A DNA stretch of 6,476 nucleotides from Acidobacteriaceae bacterium (GTDB lineage: Bacteria; Acidobacteriota; Terriglobia; Terriglobales; Acidobacteriaceae), in the NCBI GenBank assembly GCA_003140705.1, contig PLKU01000562.1, positions 1 to 6,476 on the forward strand. The letters run 5' to 3'. A program made the translations under genes and the position numbers. The notes beneath the pieces were generated by a model, which saw nothing but the letters and a program-made list of their open reading frames with translations, was not told the DNA's origin and did no database searches. Shown here one piece after another: positions 1 to 6,476 of this stretch (its first letter is position 1; each line of letters starts with the position of its first letter).

Positions 1-142
1 CCCGCCATCAATGACAAGGTTTGCCGCGCATGGGATCAAACGCGCGAAGCCCGCCCTAGCGCTGGAACATCAGCAATGCATTGAAACTGAGAAGAACCGG
101 CTCCCCTCTCGACCCACTCCAAGTTCAAAGCGAATGAAAGGC

Positions 143-643
143 TCAGATGTATTTGTCGAAGGCCTCGATTTGTCTGGAATAAAATTGCCGGCGTTGAACC
201 GGCGAGGAGAGCACCGTTGAGGTTGACGTGGCGCCAAGAGCCGACAACCGGTCAATAAGGGCTTCCATGTGGCGTATGGAGACGACGTTGGCCTCGATCA
301 CAAAGGATTCGTCGCCGGTAACGCGATGGCACCGGCTGATCTCGTTCATCTCTTTGATTGCGGCCACTGAGCGGCTTACGTGCACATCCCCGCCAGGGAT
401 GGTGAGGCGCACCATAACGCGGATGGGAACACCGAGTTTGGCGACATCGAGCGCGACATGGTACCCGGTGATGACGCCCGCTTCTTCAAGGCGGTGGACG
501 CGCTCGGCAACAGCGGGTGTGGAAAGGCCAATCTGCCTGCCGATCTCAGCAAATGATTTGCGGGCATTGAGTTGCAGGGCTTCCAGAATCTTCCAGGAAA
601 CCGCATCGAGTTCGATGGTGTTGGGGACGGTCCTGTGCGCCAT
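143..643 (-). CDS. Lrp/AsnC-family transcriptional regulator
   Basis: This 166-residue protein has the Lrp/AsnC layout and the family's usual length. An N-terminal winged helix-turn-helix lies at about residues 12-60, opening with LDAVSWKILEALQLNAR; the recognition helix is near STPAVAERVHRLEEAG (41-56). The C-terminal RAM/AsnC ligand-sensing domain lies at about 70-150, with its conserved turn VTGDESFVIEANV at 108-120 and the late STSTVLSSPV strand. Such proteins assemble as dimers to octamers in the cytoplasm and often sense amino acids. The ATG at 643 is chosen because AAGGA stands 10 bases upstream on the minus strand. The gene is divergent from the tyrosine-degradation operon, so I infer that it controls that operon and probably itself, with phenylalanine, tyrosine or a pathway intermediate as possible effector. 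The family call is firm; the target and ligand are inference. Confidence 0.93.
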   Translation of the reverse strand: MAHRTVPNTIELDAVSWKILEALQLNARKSFAEIGRQIGLSTPAVAERVHRLEEAGVITGYHVALDVAKLGVPIRVMVRLTIPGGDVHVSRSVAAIKEMNEISRCHRVTGDESFVIEANVVSIRHMEALIDRLSALGATSTSTVLSSPVQRRQFYSRQIEAFDKYI

Positions 644-672
644 ATGCCTGCGATCCTTAAGCTACCGGTCTA

Positions 673-678
673 TTATGC
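673..678 (-). promoter_or_regulatory. Possible -10 box of the Lrp/AsnC gene
   Basis: Read on the minus strand this is CATAAT, five of six matches to TATAAT, about 30 bases ahead of the regulator's start codon. No good -35 hexamer is found at 16-18 bases; the position is partly filled by the inverted repeat, as expected for a regulated or weak promoter. Read on the plus strand, the overlapping TATTAT (671-676) could serve hppD instead, but would leave a leader of about 160 bases. I found no convincing -35/-10 pair for hppD. Confidence 0.25.
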
Positions 679-693
679 TTAATTCTGTTAAGC
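677..693. promoter_or_regulatory. Inverted repeat, candidate Lrp-type operator
   Basis: The sequence GCTTAA-TTCTG-TTAAGC is a perfect inverted repeat with 6-base arms and a 5-base spacer, in the spacer between the divergent regulator and hppD. Lrp/AsnC proteins typically bind AT-rich imperfect palindromes of about 15 bp, so size and composition fit. A third copy of the half-site, TTAAGC, lies at 657-662, 31 bases (about three helical turns) from the copy at 688-693. The palindrome directly adjoins a possible -10 box of the regulator gene, which would suit autoregulation. That this is the binding site is inferred from position and symmetry only. Confidence 0.45.
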
Positions 694-832
694 TCCGCTA
701 GTCTTTCCTCAATTCAATTGCTATTTTCTGTCCTGGCTTGCGGGCCTATGCTATTGCATGGCCAGAGCGTGCGGGCCGCACCCGGCACGGGTCCTCAAGA
801 GTCGCCGCGAGTGTTCATTACGCTCTGTTGCC

Positions 833-839
833 GGGAAGG
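833..839 (+). promoter_or_regulatory. Ribosome binding site deciding the hppD start
   Basis: GGGAAGG stands 5 bases before the ATG at 845. The in-frame upstream ATG at 758 has no such site, and the downstream ATG at 881 has only a poor AGGTG right against it. This favours 845 as the hppD start. Confidence 0.6.
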
Positions 840-844
840 TGGCT

Positions 845-2002
845 ATGAACGCATTCCCCCGTTCAGCTTCCAGTCAGGTGATGACTGCCCCTGTCGCGGC
901 GTCCCCTGTCGACGCGAATTTTCTACCCCTTAAAGGAACAGACCACGTGGAGTTTTACGTGGGCAACGCACGCCAGGCGGCGTATTTTTACCGGGCTGCT
1001 CTGGGAATGTCCCTGGTTGCCTACGCTGGACCTGAAACCGGTCTGCGGGATCGAGCTTCCTACGTGTTGCAGCAAGGCAAAATCCGCTTTGTGTTGACTA
1101 CGGCTCTGCGCAGCGGCAATGCGATCGCCGAGCACACTGCCCGGCACGGAGACGGGGTGCACACGATCGCATTGTGGGTGGACGATGCGCGGCGCGCCTG
1201 GGAGGAGACGACCAGCCGCGGCGCCGTCGGGGTTGCCGAGCCTTATTCGCTTTCCGACGAGCAGGGCCGGGCCGTTCTCTACAGCATTCAAACCTATGGC
1301 GACACGATTCACACCTTCGTGGAGCGCGGCGATTACCGGGGCCCGTTTCTGCCCGGCTTCCGCAAGGTGGAGAACGACCCGATCGCCCGGCCCGCTGGCC
1401 TGCTTCACATCGATCACATAGTGGGCAACGTGGGCTGGAACGAGATGAATCCATGGGTGGACTTTTACGCCAATGTAATGGGATTCTCGCTCTATCAGCA
1501 CTTCGACGACACGGACATCTCTACCGAATACTCGTCGCTGATGTCAAAAGTGATGGCCAACGGCAACGGGTACATGAAGTTCCCCATCAATGAGCCCGCT
1601 GAAGGCAAGAAGAAGTCGCAGGTGGAGGAGTACCTGGATTACTATTGCGGTCCGGGCGTGCAGCACATCGCCCTGGCCACGGATGACATTCTGCACACGG
1701 TGAACAAGCTGCGCGAAAACGGCATTGAATTCCTGCGCATTCCCCACACCTACTACACCGAATTGCAAGGGAGGGTGGGCAATATCGATGAGCCGGTCGA
1801 CGAACTGGAAGATCTTGGCATCCTGGTAGACCGGGACACCGAGGGGTACATGCTGCAGATCTTCACGCGCCCGATGGAAGACCGTCCCACGCTTTTCTTT
1901 GAGATTATCCAACGCAAGGGCAGCCGCAGCTTCGGCAAAGGCAATTTCAAGGCGCTGTTCGAAGCCATTGAGCGGGAGCAGCAGGCGCGTGGCAACCTGT
2001 AG
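845..2002 (+). CDS. hppD: 4-hydroxyphenylpyruvate dioxygenase
   Basis: This enzyme converts 4-hydroxyphenylpyruvate and O2 to homogentisate and CO2 in the cytoplasm, using non-haem Fe(II). From the ATG at 845 the product has 385 residues, within the family range (about 350-390). It has two vicinal-oxygen-chelate domains. The N-terminal one begins near residue 29 with LKGTDHVEFYVGN; the catalytic C-terminal one begins near 186 with LLHIDHIVGNVGWNEMNPWV. The expected 2-His-1-Glu iron ligands are H191 (IDHIVGN), H274 (GVQHIALATDD) and E353 (LFFEIIQRKG), followed by the closing helix region SFGKGNFKALFEAIE. The first 28 or so residues look unstructured, so translation from 881 is not excluded. 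The frame is also open back to an ATG at 758, but no ribosome binding site supports it. It is the first gene of the operon and ends 18 bases before phhA. Identity is secure. Confidence 0.97.
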   Translation: MNAFPRSASSQVMTAPVAASPVDANFLPLKGTDHVEFYVGNARQAAYFYRAALGMSLVAYAGPETGLRDRASYVLQQGKIRFVLTTALRSGNAIAEHTARHGDGVHTIALWVDDARRAWEETTSRGAVGVAEPYSLSDEQGRAVLYSIQTYGDTIHTFVERGDYRGPFLPGFRKVENDPIARPAGLLHIDHIVGNVGWNEMNPWVDFYANVMGFSLYQHFDDTDISTEYSSLMSKVMANGNGYMKFPINEPAEGKKKSQVEEYLDYYCGPGVQHIALATDDILHTVNKLRENGIEFLRIPHTYYTELQGRVGNIDEPVDELEDLGILVDRDTEGYMLQIFTRPMEDRPTLFFEIIQRKGSRSFGKGNFKALFEAIEREQQARGNL

Positions 2003-2020
2003 GCCATCGGGAGAAAGAGC

Positions 2021-2773
2021 ATGGAAACGTCGACACTTTCAACCGCCGCGCCGTACATCATTCGTCAGGAATACACGGCCTATAGCGAGGAGCAGCATGG
2101 CGTTTGGGCCGAGCTGGTCGGCCGGGCGTTCCCGGAGTTGGAAAAGCATGGTGCGCGCGAGTATCTGGATGGTTTCTCAATGATCGGCATCGAACAAGAC
2201 CGCCTGCCGAATCTGAAGTCGATCAGCGCGCGCCTGGAACCGCGCACCGGCTGGAATACCACGCCGGTGAGCGGTTTTCTGCCAGCTCCGGCTTTTTTTG
2301 AGATGCTGGCTGCACGCCGCTTTCCCACCACCACCTGGCTGCGCAGCAGGGACTCGCTCGAGTACACGCCCGAGCCTGACATCTTTCACGATGTTTTTGG
2401 GCATGTTCCCATGCACGCGCACCCGGTATTTGCCGATTTCCTCGCGTATTACGGGCGTGTCTGCGCCTCGGTTGCGGACGCAGCTGTGCTGGAGAAGCTG
2501 GGCCGGCTTTTCTGGTACACCGTCGAATTCGGAGTCATCCGGCAGGGGGGCGGGATCAAGGTATACGGCAGCGGGCTTATCAGCTCGCACGGAGAATGCC
2601 GGAATGTGATGGCAGGTCACTGCGCGATCCACGATTTCACGCTGGACGAGGTGGTGAACACGCAGGTAAAGGTGGATGAGCTGCACAAACTCCTGTTCGC
2701 GGTAAACAGTTTCGATCAGATCTACGAGGCCATGCACGAGGCGGAGCGGCGCGCCGCGTGCGGCGGCTTGTGA
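2021..2773 (+). CDS. phhA: Phenylalanine 4-monooxygenase (phenylalanine hydroxylase)
   Basis: This enzyme hydroxylates L-phenylalanine to L-tyrosine using O2, Fe(II) and a reduced pterin, feeding phenylalanine into the pathway encoded by the other genes. The 250-residue product is only the catalytic domain of the aromatic amino acid hydroxylase family. It lacks the N-terminal ACT regulatory domain and the C-terminal tetramerisation helix of animal enzymes, as is normal in bacteria. The hallmark TPEPDIFHDVFGHVPM is at 116-131 and supplies H123 and H128; the third iron ligand is E169 in FWYTVEFGVI. The pterin-contacting stretch GFSMIGIEQDRLPNLKSI is at 51-68. GGGAG, 7 bases before the ATG, supports the start. 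It lies 18 bases after hppD and 12 before hmgA. A pterin recycling gene (phhB), often next to phhA in other bacteria, is not here. Tryptophan or tyrosine hydroxylase activity is unlikely in this setting. Confidence 0.97.
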   Translation: METSTLSTAAPYIIRQEYTAYSEEQHGVWAELVGRAFPELEKHGAREYLDGFSMIGIEQDRLPNLKSISARLEPRTGWNTTPVSGFLPAPAFFEMLAARRFPTTTWLRSRDSLEYTPEPDIFHDVFGHVPMHAHPVFADFLAYYGRVCASVADAAVLEKLGRLFWYTVEFGVIRQGGGIKVYGSGLISSHGECRNVMAGHCAIHDFTLDEVVNTQVKVDELHKLLFAVNSFDQIYEAMHEAERRAACGGL

Positions 2774-2785
2774 AAGGCGTAAAGT

Positions 2786-4096
2786 ATGCCGGGTGAAATC
2801 TTGTACCAGACGGGCTTCGGCAACGAGTTCGCAACAGAGGCGGTGCCAGGCGCGCTGCCGGTGGGCCAGAACGCGCCACAGAAGCATCCCCTCGGCTTGT
2901 ATACCGAGCAGTTCAGCGGCACAGCTTTTACCACGCCGCGCGCACTGAATCGCCGCACCTGGACCTACCGCATTCGGCCTTCGGTGACGCATCGGCCCTA
3001 TGAAGAGATCTCAGCGGGAATGATGCGCAGCGGGCCTTTCACTGAAATGCCAACCACGCCGAATCAGCTGCGCTGGGATCCGCTGCCGGTGCCGGAAGAG
3101 GAGGCGGACTTTGTGCGCGGGATCGTGACCTATGGCGGGAATGGCGACCCGGCGATGCAAATCGGGGTCGCGATTCATCTCTATGCAGCCAATACCTCAA
3201 TGCAGGATCACTTCTTTGCGAATGCCGACGGGGAGATGCTGATTGTTCCACAAATGGGAGCGTTGCGCCTGGCTACTGAGCTGGGGGTTCTCGAAGTTGC
3301 GCCCGGCGAGATCTGCGTGATTCCGCGCGGCATCAAATTCCGGGTTGAGTTGCCGGACGGGAAGGCGCGCGGCTATATCTGTGAGAATTATGGGCAGACG
3401 TTCCGTCTCCCTGAATTGGGCCCCATCGGCGCTAATGGGTTGGCGAATTCATGCGACTTCAAGACTCCTGTCGCAGGGTATGAAGATCGCGACGGCGAGT
3501 TCTTCCTGATCAGCAAGTTTCTGGGCCGGCTGTGGCGCGCGGCGATCGATCACTCGCCTCTGGATGTGGTGGGATGGCATGGCAACTACGCGCCATACAA
3601 ATACGATCTGGCACTGTTCAATTGCATCAACACGGTGTCGTTCGATCATCCCGACCCGTCGATCTACACGGTTTTGAGTTCGCCTTCGCTGATCCCGGGC
3701 ACCGCGAACTGCGATTTTGCTGTCTTTCCTCCGCGCTGGCAGGTGGCTGAGCACACCTTCCGGCCTCCCTGGTTCCATCGCAACGTGATGAATGAGTTCA
3801 TGGGCCTCGTATTTGGCGCTTACGACGCAAAGGCGGAGGGATTCCTGCCTGGCGGAGCCAGCCTGCACAACTGCATGGCGGGCCACGGTCCCGACGCGGA
3901 AACGTTTGAGCGCGCGAGCGAGGCCGAACTGAAACCGCAGTATCTGGGAAACACACTGGCCTTCATGTTCGAGACTCAACTGGCGGTGCGGCCCATCGAA
4001 TTTGCGATGCAAACCCGGATTCTGCAGCACGAATATTATGAATGCTGGCAGGGGCTGAAGAAGCGGTATACGGCCGATCCGGCGGCAAAAGCATGA
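2786..4096 (+). CDS. hmgA: Homogentisate 1,2-dioxygenase
   Basis: This enzyme cleaves the ring of homogentisate with O2 to give 4-maleylacetoacetate, using non-haem Fe(II). The 436-residue length is typical. It opens with the family signature [13 protein letters not shown] (7-19), followed by the N-terminal beta domain and the C-terminal cupin-like catalytic domain. The iron ligands are H331 and E337 in [15 protein letters not shown] (328-342) and H367 in [10 protein letters not shown] (361-370). The catalytic base is H288 in [11 protein letters not shown]. All four sit exactly four positions before the human residues H335, E341, H371 and H292, so the core aligns without gaps. The ATG at 2786 has AAAGG 8 bases upstream, overlapping the phhA stop codon, which suggests translational coupling. 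Its stop lies 26 bases before the preferred fahA start. Identity is secure. Confidence 0.98.
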   Translation: MPGEILYQTGFGNEFATEAVPGALPVGQNAPQKHPLGLYTEQFSGTAFTTPRALNRRTWTYRIRPSVTHRPYEEISAGMMRSGPFTEMPTTPNQLRWDPLPVPEEEADFVRGIVTYGGNGDPAMQIGVAIHLYAANTSMQDHFFANADGEMLIVPQMGALRLATELGVLEVAPGEICVIPRGIKFRVELPDGKARGYICENYGQTFRLPELGPIGANGLANSCDFKTPVAGYEDRDGEFFLISKFLGRLWRAAIDHSPLDVVGWHGNYAPYKYDLALFNCINTVSFDHPDPSIYTVLSSPSLIPGTANCDFAVFPPRWQVAEHTFRPPWFHRNVMNEFMGLVFGAYDAKAEGFLPGGASLHNCMAGHGPDAETFERASEAELKPQYLGNTLAFMFETQLAVRPIEFAMQTRILQHEYYECWQGLKKRYTADPAAKA

Positions 4097-4110
4097 GATT
4101 CGATCAGCCT

Positions 4111-4115
4111 GGAGG
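4111..4115 (+). promoter_or_regulatory. Ribosome binding site deciding the fahA start
   Basis: GGAGG, a perfect anti-16S core, lies 7 bases before the ATG at 4123. A competing in-frame ATG at 4093 overlaps the hmgA stop (ATGA) but has only a weak GGCGG upstream. The family's usual N-terminus (KSWI..AN) also starts right after 4123. Confidence 0.7.
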
Positions 4116-4122
4116 CGATGGA

Positions 4123-5409
4123 ATGGCTTTGAAAAGTTGGATCGCCTCCGCCAATGAGCCGGATGCTGATTTTCCCATCCAGAATCTGCCTTACGGAGTC
4201 TTTCGCCACGGAGGGCAAACTCAGATCGGCGTCGCCATTGGCGATTGCATTCTCGATCTCCATGCCTGCGCAAGTCGGGGTCTGCTCGCGGGGCTGTCAG
4301 AGGAGACCAGGGCCGCGTGCCGCGCGGAGTGGCTCAACCCGCTCATGCGGCTTGGACCCGTGGCGTGGCGGCCACTGCGCTGCCGGCTCACTGCGCTGCT
4401 CGACGAAGCCGGGGCCGTCCCCGAGACGCAGAATCGCGTAAGACCGCTCCTGGTGTCCATGCAGGAAGCGGAGATGGAGCTTCCCGCGGAGATTGGAGAC
4501 TACACGGACTTTTACGCCTCGATCGATCACGCCACGCGCGTCGGCAAGCTGTTCCGTCCCGACAATCCGCTGCTGCCCAACTACAAACACATTCCCATCG
4601 GTTATCATGGCCGCGCCTCTTCGATCGTGGCAAGCGGACAGGAGATCCGCAGGCCGTGCGGACAGACAAAGTCCGCGGAAAGCGATCCGGCCTTCGGGCC
4701 AACGCGGGCGCTCGATTACGAGCTGGAGGTGGGCTTCTTTGTGGGGCCGGGCAATCCGCTGGGGCAGAGCATTCCCATCGCCGAGGCTGAAGACCATATC
4801 TTCGGCCTGTGCCTAGTGAACGACTGGTCGGCACGCGACATGCAGACGTGGGAATATCAGCCCCTCGGGCCGTTTCTGGCCAAGAGCTTTGCCACAACGC
4901 TTTCTCCCTGGATCGTTACTCTTGAAGCGCTGGCTCCGTACCGGGCTTGGGCTCGCGAGCGCGCGGCCGGAGATCCGACGCCGCTCGCGTATCTGCGTTC
5001 TCCCACAGCCGAGCGGGACGGCATCGATCTTTGGCTGGAGGCTTTTCTCGAGTCGCGCCGGATGCGAGAGGCAGGAGCGGCGCCGATTTTGTTGGGCCGC
5101 AGCAACCTGCGCGACCTGTATTGGACCATCGCACAGCTGGTTGCGCACCACGCCAGCAACGGTTGCAACTTGCGTACCGGCGACCTTCTGGCCACCGGTA
5201 CGGTATCCGGCTCCGATGCGGGCTCGGAAGGCTGCTTGCTGGAGAAGCGGTACAACGCGGAACCCATCTACCTGCCAGACGGGGAGGCGCGAACCTACCT
5301 GGAAGATGGCGACCGGATTACGTTGCGCGCTTATGCGCAGAGGCCGGGGATGCCCAGGATCGGATTCGGTATATGCAGCGGAACCATTGTGGGAGCATCC
5401 TATGAGTGA
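4123..5409 (+). CDS. fahA: Fumarylacetoacetase
   Basis: This enzyme hydrolyses 4-fumarylacetoacetate to fumarate and acetoacetate, the last step of the homogentisate route. From 4123 the product has 428 residues, normal for the long FAH type. A small N-terminal domain (about 1-120, opening MALKSWIASANEPDADFPIQ) precedes the catalytic FAH fold. Residues matching those of the mouse enzyme are D129, Y131 and catalytic H136 in DYTDFYASIDHATRVG, E200 and E202 in LDYELEVGFFVGPGN, D234 in NDWSARDMQTWEYQPLGPF (233-251), and K254. These cover the metal site and most of the active site. At the position of mouse E364, the partner of the catalytic histidine, my reading gives D365 (GTVSGSD), a conservative change. 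The GGAGG site supports this start; starting at 4093 would add ten residues. The 3' end overlaps the next gene by 8 bases. Identity is secure. Confidence 0.97.
   Translation: MALKSWIASANEPDADFPIQNLPYGVFRHGGQTQIGVAIGDCILDLHACASRGLLAGLSEETRAACRAEWLNPLMRLGPVAWRPLRCRLTALLDEAGAVPETQNRVRPLLVSMQEAEMELPAEIGDYTDFYASIDHATRVGKLFRPDNPLLPNYKHIPIGYHGRASSIVASGQEIRRPCGQTKSAESDPAFGPTRALDYELEVGFFVGPGNPLGQSIPIAEAEDHIFGLCLVNDWSARDMQTWEYQPLGPFLAKSFATTLSPWIVTLEALAPYRAWARERAAGDPTPLAYLRSPTAERDGIDLWLEAFLESRRMREAGAAPILLGRSNLRDLYWTIAQLVAHHASNGCNLRTGDLLATGTVSGSDAGSEGCLLEKRYNAEPIYLPDGEARTYLEDGDRITLRAYAQRPGMPRIGFGICSGTIVGASYE
5391..5395 (+). promoter_or_regulatory. Ribosome binding site of the carboxyltransferase gene, inside fahA
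   Basis: GGGAG lies 6 bases before the ATG at 5402, within the last codons of fahA. It supports starting the next gene there, with an 8-base overlap (ATGAGTGA), over the in-frame ATG at 5465, which has only a purine-rich stretch upstream. Confidence 0.55.
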
Positions 5410-6476
5410 GAGCAACGGGCGGCTTTCGGGATCAGAATTGCTCCAGCACCCAACGAGAGACGAGATGGCAGAGGAGTTGAAGATCGGAGACGAATTGCAT
5501 GCCACGATAGACTTCGCGTCGGCGCGGGCGCAGGCCAACCGGAAGGCGCTGTTGGCGCTTATGGCTGCGATGCGGGCGGAAGAAGGCGTGATTCGGCTGG
5601 GGGGTGGGACCGCGGCGCTCGAAGCACAGCACGGCAAAGGAAGGCTGACGGCGAGAGAGCGGATAAAACTCCTGCTCGACGAAGAAACAGAGTTCTTGGA
5701 ACTGGGACTGTGGGCGGCGCGGGGGATGTATGCGGAATATGGCGGCGCGCCTTGCGCCGGCGTGGTAACCGGACTGGGAAAGGTGAGCGGGCGGTTGTGC
5801 ATGATCGTGGCCAACGACGCCACCGTGAAGGCCGGCGCCTTCTTCCCCATGACCGCGAAGAAGGTATTGCGCGCCCAGACGATTGCGATGGAAAACCGCA
5901 TTCCCACGCTTTACCTGGTGGATTCGTCGGGTGTGTTCTTGCCTTTGCAGGAGGACGTGTTTCCGGATACCGACGATTTCGGACGCATCTTCCGCAATAA
6001 CGCTGTGATGAGTTCGATGGGTATTCCGCAGATCACGGCGATCATGGGCATGTGCGTGGCCGGCGGCGCTTACCTGCCGGTCATGTGCGACAAAATCCTG
6101 ATGACCGAAGGAAGCGGCCTATTTCTTGCCGGACCCGCTCTAGTCCAGGCCGCTATCGGTCAAAAAACTTCGGCCGAAGATTTGGGCGGCGCGCAGATGC
6201 ACGCACAAATCAGCGGCACGATTGATTTTCGCGAGCCCGACGATCCCGCATGCATCAAACGCATCCGCGCCCTGGTTGACAAATTCGGCCATCCTCCCGG
6301 CGCGCCCTTCGACCACAAGCCTTCAGCGCCGCCTGCTCATCCGGCAGAAGAAATTTATGGAATTTTCTCGTCAAACCCGGCGCAGCAGTACGACATGCAC
6401 GAAATCATCGCGCACATCGTCGACGGAAGCGAGTTCGAGGAATATCGCGCGGAGTATGGGCAGACTCTGCTGTGCG
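5402..6476 (+). CDS. Acyl-CoA carboxylase carboxyltransferase (beta) subunit, 3-methylcrotonyl-CoA carboxylase-like, partial at the 3' end
   Basis: The frame stays open from 5402 to the right edge, giving 358 residues of a family usually about 530 long, so the C-terminal third is missing. Such subunits move CO2 from carboxybiotin to an acyl-CoA and work with a biotin carboxylase/carrier subunit that is not in view. Family landmarks are GKGRLTARERIKLLLD (78-93), the FLELG turn, MIVANDATVKAGAFFP (134-149), YLVDSSGVFLPLQEDVFPD (171-189), FGRIFRNNAVMSSMGIPQI (193-211), the oxyanion-forming AGGAYLP (220-226), FLAGPALVQAAIG (241-253) and SAEDLGGAQMH (257-267). MSS, AGGAYLP and FLAGP..V.AA.G resemble methylcrotonyl-CoA carboxylase beta more than propionyl- or acetyl-CoA carboxylase. 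Geranyl-CoA carboxylase or a related branched acyl-CoA enzyme remains possible. The overlap with fahA indicates coupled translation in the same operon. Leucine breakdown through this enzyme also ends in acetoacetate, which may explain the linkage. Confidence 0.9.
   Translation, partial: MSESNGRLSGSELLQHPTRDEMAEELKIGDELHATIDFASARAQANRKALLALMAAMRAEEGVIRLGGGTAALEAQHGKGRLTARERIKLLLDEETEFLELGLWAARGMYAEYGGAPCAGVVTGLGKVSGRLCMIVANDATVKAGAFFPMTAKKVLRAQTIAMENRIPTLYLVDSSGVFLPLQEDVFPDTDDFGRIFRNNAVMSSMGIPQITAIMGMCVAGGAYLPVMCDKILMTEGSGLFLAGPALVQAAIGQKTSAEDLGGAQMHAQISGTIDFREPDDPACIKRIRALVDKFGHPPGAPFDHKPSAPPAHPAEEIYGIFSSNPAQQYDMHEIIAHIVDGSEFEEYRAEYGQTLLC

Noticed and set aside
1..84. Frame open from the left edge to a TGA at 82-84, a possible tail of an upstream gene
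   Set aside because: Only 27 codons are visible, and they resemble no family I recognise, so a gene cannot be supported.
11..220. Small plus-strand open frame of 69 codons at the left edge
   Set aside because: It overlaps the 3' end of the Lrp/AsnC gene antisense, has no clear ribosome binding site, and its translation has no recognisable features.
748..759. Short inverted repeat ATGC-TATT-GCAT upstream of hppD
   Set aside because: The arms are only 4 bases and do not match the 677-693 element. Repeats of this size occur often by chance.
758..844. N-terminal extension of hppD starting at the ATG at 758
   Set aside because: There is no ribosome binding site ahead of 758. The extra 29 residues are Arg/Cys-rich and match nothing expected in HPPD, while the ATG at 845 has a good GGGAAGG.
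2177..2992. Long minus-strand open frame (271 codons) opposite phhA and the start of hmgA
   Set aside because: It lies antisense to two clearly identified enzymes with intact catalytic motifs and crosses their junction. Its translation is Arg/Ala-rich with no recognisable motif, as expected from the shadow of GC-rich codons.
3449..4273. Long minus-strand open frame (274 codons) opposite hmgA and fahA
   Set aside because: It crosses the junction of two real genes on the other strand, and its translation shows no domain pattern. It is a codon-bias shadow.
4813..5907. Very long minus-strand open frame (364 codons) opposite fahA and the carboxyltransferase gene
   Set aside because: Despite its length it is antisense to two conserved coding regions and spans their overlap. 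The translation is low-complexity Ser/Arg/Pro-rich with no family signature.

Overview
The window carries most of an aerobic phenylalanine/tyrosine (homogentisate) degradation operon, with a divergently transcribed Lrp/AsnC-family regulator in front of it. The base composition is moderately GC-rich. The forms of the proteins (a compact phenylalanine hydroxylase with no regulatory domain, a two-domain HPPD of about 385 residues, and a carboxyltransferase with the pattern VDSSGVFLPLQ) suggest a Gram-negative, soil-type aerobic bacterium. Acidobacteriota is my best guess, but it rests on recollection of similar proteins and was not searched.

Layout. Positions 1-142 hold nothing I can call a gene; two plus-strand frames are open at the left edge, but only briefly. 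Positions 143-643 (minus) encode the Lrp/AsnC regulator. The divergent spacer 644-844 holds a 6-bp-arm inverted repeat (677-693), a further copy of the same half-site, and a possible -10 box for the regulator. From 845 to the right edge five plus-strand genes follow with almost no spacing: hppD (845-2002), phhA (2021-2773), hmgA (2786-4096), fahA (4123-5409) and the 5' two-thirds of a biotin-dependent acyl-CoA carboxylase carboxyltransferase subunit (5402 to the edge). Gaps are 18, 12 and 26 bases, then an 8-base overlap, so one transcript is likely. No terminator is visible inside the operon.

How the genes work together. PhhA hydroxylates phenylalanine to tyrosine. An aminotransferase not encoded here would make 4-hydroxyphenylpyruvate. 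HppD turns that into homogentisate, HmgA opens the ring to maleylacetoacetate, and FahA splits fumarylacetoacetate to fumarate and acetoacetate. The cis-trans isomerase (MaiA), the tyrosine aminotransferase and the pterin carbinolamine dehydratase (PhhB) are absent from the visible part. The fifth gene most resembles the beta subunit of 3-methylcrotonyl-CoA carboxylase (leucine breakdown), which also leads to acetoacetate.

The enzymes are well-known families with almost all metal and catalytic residues in place. I see no mobile element, CRISPR array, RNA gene or new type of system. The points most worth checking are the regulator/operator arrangement, the coupling of the carboxylase gene to fahA, and the missing pathway steps.
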